Source: Vicia villosa (lineage: Eukaryota > Streptophyta > Magnoliopsida > Fabales > Fabaceae). Taken from it: a stretch of 64,000 nucleotides of DNA. A program made the translations under genes and the position numbers. Below the pieces are notes generated by a model. The model was given only the letters and a program-made list of their open reading frames with translations, ran no database searches and had not been told where the DNA came from. Below, one piece after another: positions 26,269-35,622 of this stretch. Numbering within the stretch: position 1 is the stretch's first letter; each line of letters starts with the position of its first letter. The stretch spans positions 253,001 to 317,000 of the forward strand of contig NW_026705178.1 of NCBI RefSeq assembly GCF_029867415.1, given 5' to 3'.

Positions 26269-28126
26269 CTACTTCATCAAGTCACCTTCAAAGTTTGTTA
26301 CAAGTTGTAACAAACTCTAACAGAACCGAAACCACCACCATAACCACACTCCTTCCACCTTCACCTTCTTCATCACGCCAACCTTCAACCACCACTCTCC
26401 TCCGCCTCTAACCATCAACCATCATAACAAACTCTTAATCACCTTCAAATCTTCATCCATTTTCCAAGACTTCATCATCTCCAAACTCAACGTATTCATC
26501 ATCCCCGAATCAATCTCCGTCTTCATCTAGCTCCAAGCACCACCACTATCATCATGATTCTGCTCGTGTCATCATCATCACAGTGTGGTTTCAGGCAACA
26601 GCATAAAATCCTCTAAGATCCTGAGTGTGATTCGCAGAAGTTTAAAGCATTTCCATCATCATTTCACCGAGAGTCAGGATTCAAGAGCAACACAAGAGTG
26701 GATCTTCCTCCTCGTTTTTAATCCAAGAATCTGAACAAGTAAGTATTTCGAACTCCCTGAGCATATTAATACTACTATGTGAGATGGATGATTGTTGCCT
26801 TGCATAGCTTTGGATTCTTAAGTGTTGATTTCGATTTGCTTCGAATATGTTGTTATCTGAATGTTAAACTGTTCGTTTGAGTTCTACAAGTGATTATGAA
26901 CACGTTAGCATGCTTAGAGTGAGTTTTGATGAAGGTTCCTTACGTTAGGGTTTCAGGTTTGATCATGGTTTGGATGTTAGAGAAAGAGTTAATAGAATCT
27001 AAAGCCAGATTCGTGCTCAGCACGAAAATCCGAAGGGAGTAGTGTGTTGTTCCCTTATTTCTGGGCGAATCGCAGTATAGTTCCGGCGGGGTTGATCGGA
27101 GAAGATGACCGGAGGTGGCTCTCCGGCATCTATTTTGTTGTTCACGTTTTCAACCCTCTTTGCTTACGTGGCACGCCCTAATTGGATTCTGGTTCCCATT
27201 TAATTGCAGTTTTGTCCATATTCATATGATTAGGTGATGAAGTGGAACGTGATGATTGGCTTAGACATCAGTTTTTGTCATGTAGTGAGTTAAGTGACCT
27301 GACCCAATTGACATAATGTTCACTCTTTTTCATGTTACGTTTGATCACATATGAATCACATGAGATAAATGCTGGAATAAAAACAAATAAAAGTGGCATA
27401 ATAAAGGGAAATGGAAGTGAGCATTGGACCATACGCAATTGGGCCTGGAGTTTTCCTGGATTGCACCCTGGTTTTGCTAACACACATGTAGCGTAGTGAG
27501 TTTGGGCCTGAGCGTCCCTACTTTCTCCACCCCCAGTTTCGGGCCCAATTCCTGCATTTAACTGATTTTAGTTCATTTGAATAATGCTGACGCACCCCCT
27601 TGTAGTTTAGATTTAATTTTAGTTTTCCATTAACTTTTGTTTCATAAAACCTTTTTAACTCAAATAAATATGTATAAAAATTGTTTTTAGGTATTGTAGT
27701 GTGTGTAAATAATGTTCATAATTTTTGTTGATTTTTGTTAATTGTTTTGACGCTTTTAATAAACTTTTTCTTTACAATATCTTGAGTTCTCTTTTGTTTT
27801 TTAGCTTCCTTGTAAATAAATGTTGTTAATGGACTTAGAAATAAGTTTAGTCCCGTTTTTTGCATAGAATTAATGGATGTATGTGTGCTCGTGAGTATCT
27901 TGTGTTTGCTATAATTCTCAATTTTATTTGTCGCATATTGATTTTCCTTTACCTATTCCATGTATAGTTCCTATTAATGAATTGTATAGTTTTTTCATTT
28001 TAAATCCCCTATATTAGACAACTTAGATTAGATTTAGAAATAGTTCCCTTCCTTCATTCTTTTCCCTTTCGACTTTTAAAATACTTAATAAATATCGTTG
28101 AAGATCATACCGTTACTACATTTTAT

Positions 28127-28413
28127 AGTAGGAAAGAAATGATTGGGGTGTAGGCCCCGATGTATGTTCTTTCCTACTTAGCGGAGAAGAAATGGTTGAA
28201 GTGTGAAGCTTCGACGTATTTCTTAACCGTTGTTTAGAGAAACGATCGTGGTGTAGGCCTCGATGTGCATTCTCTAAATATTCACAAAAAACTCTTTTTG
28301 TATCTCCTTTACTTAGCGGAGAAGAAATGATTGAGGTGTGAAACCTCGATGTATTTCTTAACCGTTATTTAGAGAAACGATTGTGGCGTAGGCCTCGATG
28401 TGCGTTCTCTAAA
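28127..28413 (+). other. array of five two-part RNA stem-loops in the Ogre LTR
   Basis: Units A 28127-28178, B 28187-28224, C 28233-28278, D 28322-28359 and E 28368-28413. Each has an outer helix (A 12 bp, B and D 7 bp AAGAAAT/ATTTCTT, C and E 9 bp TTTAGAGAA/TTCTCTAAA). Each also has an inner 7-bp helix (A ATTGGGG/CCCCGAT, B GTTGAAG/CTTCGAC, D ATTGAGG/CCTCGAT) closed by a 6-7 nt loop of TGTAGG or TGTGAAR type (CGTAGG in E). Helix positions 1, 5 and 6 change on both sides, keeping pairing. B-C and D-E are a 135-bp tandem duplication. C and E each have one U:U mismatch. It lies in the predicted transcribed leader, about 650 nt before the primer site. The copy in the 3' LTR is 45237-45523. Confidence 0.7.
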
Positions 28414-29064
28414 TATGCAAAATAAAACTCTTTTTGGTATGATCTGAGTCACAAAGTAAAATCCCCATAAAACACACCAACCAAAAACACTTCAAAAAAC
28501 ACTAATAAATGGTCAGATTTAAAACAAAGTAAGGAAGTGATGCGAGACCTTGTAGTGGGTTCTCGTCATCATGGAATTACCCTAAAAGACACAAACCAAT
28601 CTCTTTTTTCTTTTCTTAAGGGCAAGTTATCTCCGCTCCATTGCATCCTAGGCGATCCCTTATGCAAGAGCGTGAGCGTTAACGCCGCCCAACTAAAAAA
28701 CACAAAACAAACAGAAAATCGTGAGCCGAGCTACGGTAACTCTGATTCCTGAAAAGGATACGTAGGCAGCGGGGTAGGGCCCGTGCGAGTACAATTCTTT
28801 ATTTTCCCTACATTTTGCATTCATTTCGCATTTAGACATAGACATAGTACACACCCTTTAGATAGAAACAAACATAGGTGGATACCATCGAGTACGATGG
28901 GCGTGAGGGGTGCTAATACCTTCCCCTCGCGCAACCGACTCCCGTACCTTGATTCTCTGGTCGCAAGACCCTGTTCCTTTTGTTAGGTTTTCTGATATTC
29001 CTTTCCCTTATGGGATAAATATATTGGTGGCGACTCTGTTCATTTTTCGCGAGCGTGCGACAGC

Positions 29065-29081
29065 TGGCGACTCTGCTGGGG
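29065..29081 (+). promoter_or_regulatory. primer-binding site of Ogre (tRNA-Arg type)
   Basis: TGGCGACTCTGCTGGGG begins two bases after the 5' LTR. This tRNA-Arg-like primer site is characteristic of Ogre elements and separates them from the Met-primed elements nearby. Confidence 0.85.
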
Positions 29082-29867
29082 ATGTTGCTAGACCTGTTGC
29101 TGGTCCATCCTTAGTGAGTCGATCCTAGCCTGCGTTTGTTTGTTTATTTACTGGGTGTTTATTTGCTTTTATGTCTATACCTTGTATATATGCTTGCATG
29201 TTTATTTTTCTGCTTGCATATCATGTTATTTCTGTCTGCACATCATGCATATGGATTATATTCTGTGTTCCTTGGGGTCTTCTGTTCTGTTTTGCAGGTT
29301 GGGTGGGATGTTCTATGAGGTAAAAGGCCCAATACCCAAGCTATGAGTGCACTTTAGGTACCCTAGGATAGAGTGGGAGCATGGTTTGTCTCGAGGTGTA
29401 CGTCTCGGGATGGATCATGTGACTACGAGCAGAGTAGTGGTTTCAAACGGAGGTATTATCGTCACCCGCATCCGCGCTGTGATGATGCTTACCTTCGGGC
29501 GGACCGTATACTGCGTTTCATGACCTTACCCTGACCTAGTTTCACCTGTGAGTGGGGAGGGATATACATGACAGGTACCGTTGGTGACTATTCTGTTCTG
29601 TTGGTGACTATTGTTCTTATGGCTGTGTGGCACCTATGCCGAACCTTTGACCTTATGACGTGTGATTCTGCTCAAAGACGACACAACAACTCTCTCATAT
29701 TGGGAGAATCTCCATTGCATCATTTTCATCATGGCATATTTATTTTCAAAAAAAAAAAAGAGAAAGAAAAGATGTAATAAAAAAGAAAAAGGAAAAAAGA
29801 AAATAGTATTATTTCTCATATGCATGCCATTTTTCAGGGTATCCGAGGTTGTTACTTTTCACCCAGG
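29082..29867 (+). other. Ogre leader between primer site and ORF1
   Basis: Non-coding by inspection, with T-rich and A-rich patches (a purine-rich AAAAAGAGAAAGAAAAG region at about 29747-29810) and 3' splice-site-like TTTTGCAG at about 29291-29298 and ATTTTTCAG ending at 29837. The latter lies 30 nt before the ORF1 ATG. Confidence 0.6.
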
Positions 29868-31718
29868 ATGGCTAACAACGTGACCGCTACCAGAGAAGCT
29901 ACAAGGCGTACTCACACTTACAGTTTCCATCGCGAAGGCTTGATTCAGTTGGGGCAATTGGGTGGATTGATCACTGGTCATAATAAAACTGTGTTCACTG
30001 AGAATTATGGAAACATCTTGACTCTTTTGGACTCACACGTCGACGAATGGGGTTTATCTACTCTTCTCCAGTTCTATGATCCTGACTTGCGTTGTTTCAC
30101 CTTCTCAGGCTATCAGTTGGCTCCCACTCTCGAGGAGTACTCTCACTTTCTCAATATCAAGATTCAACACAAGGTTCCTTTCGTGTGTGTCCCAGAGAAA
30201 CCTGATTTGAACAACATTGCCAACGCTCTTTATTTGAGCATAGAAGACGTTCTTGGGAATTGGAAGAAGAATGGTAGCACTCAGGGTTTCTATATGAGTT
30301 TCTTGGTTGAGAAGGCCCAAGAGTTGGCTAGCAAAAAGATGTGGGAGGCCTTCAACGCCCTTCTGGCCGTTTTGATTTATGGGATCGTGATGTTCCCTAA
30401 CATTCACAAGTTCGTTGATCTGGCTGCTATATGTCTTTTTGTGGAGAAGAATCCGGTCCCTACTTTGCTAGCCGATACGTACTATTCTGTTCACTCTCGA
30501 TATGGGAAAGGAGGAGCCATAAGAAATTGTCTGCCGTTGTTGTACACCTGGTTTAAGTCCCACCTGCCTACAAGTGGTCCTTTCATTGCTTCTACTCAGA
30601 AATGGCCTCAAAGGATCATGGGGCTTACCGGAAATGACATTGTCTGGTGTCCTACTGGGATGGACGTAGAGAAAGTTATAACTAGCTGTGATACTTTTGA
30701 CAACGTTCCTCTCATAGGAACAAAAGGTGTTATCAATTATAATCCTAAGCTAGCGCTGCGTCAGTTGGGTTTTGCACTTGAAGACAAGCCTTTGGACAAA
30801 GAGATATTCGAGTCCGTTTGCTTTGAGAAGGGAACCGATCCAAAGGGTCTAGAAAAAGTGAGGAGTGCCTGGAATAGCATCCATACAAATGATCAGATTT
30901 CTCTTGGTGAAAAGAATCCCGTTGCCAGACAAGCCTACACAGATTGGGTTGAAAATAGAGTTAAAGATCGCCTGTTGCCTTTCCCGAAGGTTAACCCATT
31001 GTACAAGCAACCACCTAAGGTTCCAATTGCCACTATGCCTGCTGAGAAATGTACCCAGGCAGATATGGAAGGCACCCAACTGCACGAAAAGAAGACGGAT
31101 GCGCCGCCGAAACATCGTCTTGTGGACCAGAAAAGGGTTGAGTTGACACATGAGGCCAAGGTGCTGAAAGAAGGATCTTTGAGAGTTCAAAAGAGGGCTA
31201 GAACGGAAAAAGGTGAAAGAGATACTACTGTTATTGTCGAGGATCACCAGAAGATCCTAAAAAGGGCCATGAAAGAAGCAGAAGAGAAACTCAAGCAAGA
31301 GTACCGAGAAGACTTGAAAGCTTATAAGCTCAAGATAGAAAGGGATGCTAGAGTTGAAGTGAAGAATCTGAAAAAGAAACTGGAAGAAGAGACCACTAAA
31401 AGAATGGCAATTGAGACTCAACTGAAAGGAAGTCACCTTCGTAATACTCGACTAACAGAAGAAAATGCCAAGCTCAGAGATCGAATGATGGAGGACGTAT
31501 CTGAGAAAGATTATCTCCCAGAATGCAAAGGATGTGACGAACTCAGGGAGTGCTGCAAGAAGCTGGATGGGCATTTGTTTCGCAAAGATGAGGTGATCCA
31601 AAGCCTTCTTAAAGGAAGAGATCGAGAAGCAACCAAGAAACTGTTTGATGAAACTAAGAAGTGGAGCGATGAGCACTTCAGACAAGGAGGACCTCTGTTT
31701 TATATTCAGATGGATTGA
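29868..31718 (+). CDS. Ogre ORF1 protein (616 aa)
   Basis: The extra ORF upstream of gag that defines Ogre elements; its function is not established. I chose the ATG at 29868 (MANNVTATRE) because the earlier in-frame ATG at 29820 precedes a splice-acceptor-like sequence. The N-terminal ~330 residues form a globular domain with RCFTFSGYQLAPTLEEYSHF near residues 80-100 and KGGAIRNCLPLLYTWF near 225. This order loosely recalls plant-mobile-domain proteins. From about residue 440 the chain is highly charged and Lys/Glu-rich, predicted coiled coil (KQEYREDLKAYKLKIERDAR region), and near 560 it has CKGCDELRECC. The frame is intact. Confidence 0.9.
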   Translation: MANNVTATREATRRTHTYSFHREGLIQLGQLGGLITGHNKTVFTENYGNILTLLDSHVDEWGLSTLLQFYDPDLRCFTFSGYQLAPTLEEYSHFLNIKIQHKVPFVCVPEKPDLNNIANALYLSIEDVLGNWKKNGSTQGFYMSFLVEKAQELASKKMWEAFNALLAVLIYGIVMFPNIHKFVDLAAICLFVEKNPVPTLLADTYYSVHSRYGKGGAIRNCLPLLYTWFKSHLPTSGPFIASTQKWPQRIMGLTGNDIVWCPTGMDVEKVITSCDTFDNVPLIGTKGVINYNPKLALRQLGFALEDKPLDKEIFESVCFEKGTDPKGLEKVRSAWNSIHTNDQISLGEKNPVARQAYTDWVENRVKDRLLPFPKVNPLYKQPPKVPIATMPAEKCTQADMEGTQLHEKKTDAPPKHRLVDQKRVELTHEAKVLKEGSLRVQKRARTEKGERDTTVIVEDHQKILKRAMKEAEEKLKQEYREDLKAYKLKIERDARVEVKNLKKKLEEETTKRMAIETQLKGSHLRNTRLTEENAKLRDRMMEDVSEKDYLPECKGCDELRECCKKLDGHLFRKDEVIQSLLKGRDREATKKLFDETKKWSDEHFRQGGPLFYIQMD

Positions 31719-32094
31719 TGTTTAAGTCTGTATGTTTCGACCACCACCAGACTTGTTGGATGGGGTCTTTTATTTCCCTTGTTGAACTATCTTGTTGATG
31801 TATGGCTTGCCCAAGTTTAAATTTCTGTTATGAATAAAAAAGAACTAGTTTCTCTTGATACTTATCTTTTGTCACATTGTTAGCTATTCTGGATCAATAT
31901 TAAACCTTGGATACTCTGAAAATGGCACATCACGTCATACGCATACATGCACTCATACATTCACATTATCACATTGCATTTTTCAGGTTATTGTACAAGA
32001 AACTAATTGGGGTCCCTTTCAGCAACAGATTTCTTTTCCGACGACGAAGCTGACTTTCTTACATCCTTACCGTACCCGGAGCAACGAGAGACTC
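31719..32094 (+). other. Ogre spacer between ORF1 and gag
   Basis: The gag frame is open from 31855, but the conserved coding character starts at the ATG at 32095. A TGCATTTTTCAGG acceptor-like sequence (AG at 31985-31986) mirrors the one before ORF1. Initiation at 32095 is inferred from the downstream coiled-coil gag start. Confidence 0.5.
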
Positions 32095-35000
32095 ATGGAT
32101 CAATTTGAGCAGAACCAAGCTGCCCTCCGTAGGGATATGGATGTTATGGGGGAGAGAATGGCCCAACTTATGGAGACTCTCCATGCCGTTGTTCAAGGAC
32201 AGGATGAACTCAGAAAGAGTGTCGCCAGTTTGGTCAAAGATACTCCTACCAATTCTGCTGACGGAGGGGTGAAAACTAAAGAGACTCCTATTAATGAGAC
32301 ACTTAAAGTGGTGGACGACCACCATGAGGTTATTGATCTTGAACATGATCTCACTGCTGAGTTGACCGAGACTGCTAAGATGTACCAAGCTCTTGAAGAA
32401 CGCCTTAAAGCCGTTGAGGTTGCTAAAACTTCGAGTTTTAACACTGCTGCTATGTGCTTGGTACCTGGGATTGTTATTCCCCCGAAGTTCAAGGTGCCAG
32501 ACTTTGATAAGTACAAGGGAGTTACCTGCCCAGAGACTCACATTCGTTCCTACTGCCGTAAGATGGCCGCTCACGCTGAGAACGAACCTCTGCTTATGCA
32601 CTTCTTCCAGGATAGTCTCACTGGAGCCCCGTTGGAGTGGTATATGAAACTCGAGAGGTCTAATGTCAGTACTTGGGGCGAACTTGTTGATGCCTTCTTG
32701 AAACAATACCACTACAATACTGCTATGGCTCCTAGCCGTGCACAGCTGCAGAATATGTCACAGAAATCTGAAGAGTCTTTTAAGGAATACGCCCAGAGGT
32801 GGCGTGAACTTGCTGCTCGAGTCCAACCTCCTTTATTGGACCGAGAGTTGATTGATCTGTTTATGGGGACTCTGAAAGGGCCGTATCTTCAGCACATGGT
32901 TAGTAATACTTCTCCTTCCTTTTCGGATGTGGTCATCATTGGTGAGAGGGTTGAGAACTGTGTCAAAGCTGGCACCATTCAAGGTGTTACTAATCCTAGC
33001 AACTCAAGTGGTAATGGTAAGAAGCCGTATTCTGGGTTTGTGAAGAAGAAGGAAGGTGAGACTAGCACCGCTTCTGTTGACCAAAGCCGAGCTCCTGCAT
33101 ATTCTGCTGTTCCACCTCCTTATTATCCGATGCCTTATGCTGTTCCTGGTCCGTATGTCCCTCAAGCATATGCTGCTGCTCTTCCACAACCATGGATGGC
33201 ACCTCAACAGCCTTTCGTACCACAACAACAAGCTGCTGCTCCTCAGAATCGTCAACAGAACCCTAGGCCTCAAGGTCAAAGGGGCCCGCAAAGAACAAGA
33301 TTCCAAGATAGGCGTATCGATCCGGTTCCGATGTCATATGCTCAGCTTCTCCCTCAGTTGCTTGCTGGTCAATTGGTACAACTCCGTGAACTTGGACCTC
33401 CACCTAGTCCTCTCCCTCCCGGTTATGATGTTAATGCTCGATGTGAATTTCATTCAGGGGCTCCAGGTCATACTATTGAAAAGTGTAGAGCATTCAAATT
33501 GAAGGTTCAGGATCTCCTTGACGACAAGCTTATCTCATTCGCTCCCACTGGTCCTAATGTGCAGAATAATCCTATGCCTCCTCATGCTGGTACGACCAAT
33601 GCTATCGAGTTATGTGATGATCAGATCCCGGTAAATGATGTTAACGAGGTCAGGATGCCGCTAGCAGTTGTCAGAGAATATCTTATGCAACAAAAGGTTT
33701 TGTGTGAACTACATGACTACTGTTTGCAATGTTCTTCTAATCCTGAGGAGTGCACTAGGTTGAGAGAAGAAATCCAGGAATTAATGGATGAAGGTGTTCT
33801 TAGAGTGGAAAGGGTCGTTCCTGTCGAAGATGTGGCCACTTTAGAGATCCCTTACTACCCTGCTGAGATATCACAGACTCAGGACACTTCTTTGGTCATT
33901 CATGCTCCGAGTACTCCTTTGGTCATTCAGGCTCCGAGGACTCCGTTGGTTATTCAGGTTCCAAATGTTCCTTCAATTCCTTCAACCTCGTCTCTCGTTC
34001 CCTCTCCTGTGAATGATTCTAAGGCTGTTCCTTGGAGTTATAATGCCGTGTATATTCGAGGGAAGAAGTTTGACTGTCCCCCAGTGGGTACTTCGAGTAT
34101 CACAAATATTACTGGCACTAGTGGCATTACCCGTAGTGGTCGGATCTTTGCTGCCCCTCCTCCGCCTCCCAAAGAGACCAACAAAGAGGCTAGTACACAA
34201 GCAAAAGGAAAGCAAGTTGCTGTTGATCCTCCTGTAACACGTAATGCCCAAGATGCCGAACAACTCTTGAAAATCATTAAGAAAAGTGATTACAAAGTGA
34301 TTGACCAACTTGATCAGACCCAAGCCAAGATCTCCATCTTGTCTCTCTTGGTACATTCTGAAGCTCATCGTGATGCTCTGATGAAAGTTCTGGCTTCCGC
34401 TCATGTAACTCAAGACATTACCGTGCCTCAGTTTGAAGGGGTTGTGACCAACATTGCTGCTGGTAATTGTTTGGGTTTTTCTGATGATGAGCTTCCACCT
34501 GAGGGTAGAGCACACAACAAAGCGTTGCATATCTCCGTCAAGTGTCTAGATGCTGTGTTGTCTCGAGTTCTGATTGATACCGGTTCTTCTCTTAATGTGA
34601 TGCCCAAGACCACTTTGTTTAAGCTGAGTATGGATGGGATTATGATGAGACCATGCACTATGAGTGTCAGAGCGTTTGATGGCTCCAGAAGGTCCGTAGA
34701 AGGGGAAATTGATCTGCCTGTTTTGATTGGCCCTCACATGTTCTATATTGCCTTCTATGTCATGGATATAAGTCCTTCATACACTTGCCTCTTGGGTCGT
34801 CCTTGGATTCATGCTGCTGGAGCTGTGACATCTACCCTCCATCAGTGTTTGAAATTTGTTGTGAATGACAAGATTGTTGTGATCACTGGTGAGGAGGATT
34901 TGATAGTCAATAATCTGGCATCATACCGTTATGTTGAAGTGGAGGGAGAGATACAAGAGACACCTTTTCAGGCCTTAGAGATTGTGTCAGTTGACAAACT

Positions 35001-35376
35001 CCCTGTGGTCGAGAATAAGAAGGAACTCGGAGTGCCCCTCTCGTCTTTAAATGATGCTAAGGCTTTCTTAGAAGCTGGTACTCCCCATAATGCCTGGGGC
35101 AAGCTGATTGACGTTCAAGAGAAGCGAGACAAGTATGGCCTTGGATATCAACCATCCTCTTCTACTCAGCTCAGCATAATTCCTGGAAAGAAGGTGATTC
35201 CCCCCATTTCTCAAGTGTTCGTCAGTGCAAGCACCAGTTCTGGAAGTCAAGTTCTCGCCGTGGATGATGATGATGAAGAAGATCTCTCCAGATTCATTTG
35301 CCATGCTGCGCCTGGACAGGAACTCAACAATTGGACTATCTTGGACATCCCAAGAGTCACTTTTATGGAGATGTAA
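32095..35376 (+). CDS. Ogre Gag-protease (1093 aa)
   Basis: Structural Gag plus aspartic protease. It starts with a coiled coil (MDQFEQNQAALRRDMDVMGE), followed by the retrotransposon Gag domain at about 32500-32990 (WGELVDAFLKQYHY, FKEYAQRWRELAARV). A Pro/Gln-rich linker comes next, with many P-Y-Y-P and PQQ words (33100-33300). A zinc-knuckle-like CEFHSGAPGHTIEKC at about 33442-33486 follows, in which the usual second Cys is His. The protease active site is DTGSS at codon 828 (34576). The chain ends at a TAA (35374-35376) that overlaps a 5' splice site. The frame is undisturbed. A further in-frame ATG at 31855 would add 80 residues with no family-like character. Confidence 0.93.
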   Translation: MDQFEQNQAALRRDMDVMGERMAQLMETLHAVVQGQDELRKSVASLVKDTPTNSADGGVKTKETPINETLKVVDDHHEVIDLEHDLTAELTETAKMYQALEERLKAVEVAKTSSFNTAAMCLVPGIVIPPKFKVPDFDKYKGVTCPETHIRSYCRKMAAHAENEPLLMHFFQDSLTGAPLEWYMKLERSNVSTWGELVDAFLKQYHYNTAMAPSRAQLQNMSQKSEESFKEYAQRWRELAARVQPPLLDRELIDLFMGTLKGPYLQHMVSNTSPSFSDVVIIGERVENCVKAGTIQGVTNPSNSSGNGKKPYSGFVKKKEGETSTASVDQSRAPAYSAVPPPYYPMPYAVPGPYVPQAYAAALPQPWMAPQQPFVPQQQAAAPQNRQQNPRPQGQRGPQRTRFQDRRIDPVPMSYAQLLPQLLAGQLVQLRELGPPPSPLPPGYDVNARCEFHSGAPGHTIEKCRAFKLKVQDLLDDKLISFAPTGPNVQNNPMPPHAGTTNAIELCDDQIPVNDVNEVRMPLAVVREYLMQQKVLCELHDYCLQCSSNPEECTRLREEIQELMDEGVLRVERVVPVEDVATLEIPYYPAEISQTQDTSLVIHAPSTPLVIQAPRTPLVIQVPNVPSIPSTSSLVPSPVNDSKAVPWSYNAVYIRGKKFDCPPVGTSSITNITGTSGITRSGRIFAAPPPPPKETNKEASTQAKGKQVAVDPPVTRNAQDAEQLLKIIKKSDYKVIDQLDQTQAKISILSLLVHSEAHRDALMKVLASAHVTQDITVPQFEGVVTNIAAGNCLGFSDDELPPEGRAHNKALHISVKCLDAVLSRVLIDTGSSLNVMPKTTLFKLSMDGIMMRPCTMSVRAFDGSRRSVEGEIDLPVLIGPHMFYIAFYVMDISPSYTCLLGRPWIHAAGAVTSTLHQCLKFVVNDKIVVITGEEDLIVNNLASYRYVEVEGEIQETPFQALEIVSVDKLPVVENKKELGVPLSSLNDAKAFLEAGTPHNAWGKLIDVQEKRDKYGLGYQPSSSTQLSIIPGKKVIPPISQVFVSASTSSGSQVLAVDDDDEEDLSRFICHAAPGQELNNWTILDIPRVTFMEM

Positions 35377-35622
35377 TTTTCTTGTTTCGATAAGTCACGT
35401 GCTTCGCCCTAAGCATTTTGACCACTTGTATAAAGAAGGGCCCCCATGTTGTTTCAATTTGTTTAATATTGAATGAAAATCATATCTTCGCATGCAATTA
35501 CTGTTCCATTTCTTTCTTTTTTGTTTTTACTTTAAAAAAAACTTTTTCAAAAATGGCAAAGATTTCCTTTTTTCTTCCTTTTTATGTGTTGCATTCTAAG
35601 GCATAAATCATCCATCGTGCAG
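35373..35622 (+). other. predicted 250-nt intron between Ogre protease and RT
   Basis: Donor GTAATT at 35373 and acceptor CATCGTGCAG ending at 35622. The Gag-Pro frame leaves two bases of a codon before the donor and one base after the acceptor completes it, so splicing joins Gag-Pro and pol in frame and removes the stop. An intron at this place is a known Ogre trait. The interior is T-rich with polypyrimidine runs and has stops in the pol frame (for example at 35597-35599). Confidence 0.8.

Larger units (their letters stand above)
24428..29062 (+). repeat. 5' LTR of Ogre (4635 bp)
   Basis: Holds a TATA box at 26147-26153, a (CT)n tract at about 26220-26265, a C/A-rich leader-like stretch, and five stem-loops at 28127-28413. 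Short ORFs inside it are not conserved protein genes; they recur in the other LTR only because the LTRs are near-identical. Confidence 0.96.

Noticed and set aside
32059..32712. 217-codon minus-strand ORF opposite gag
   Set aside because: Shadow of the gag frame with no recognisable domain; other antisense ORFs across 30105-38500 are likewise shadows.
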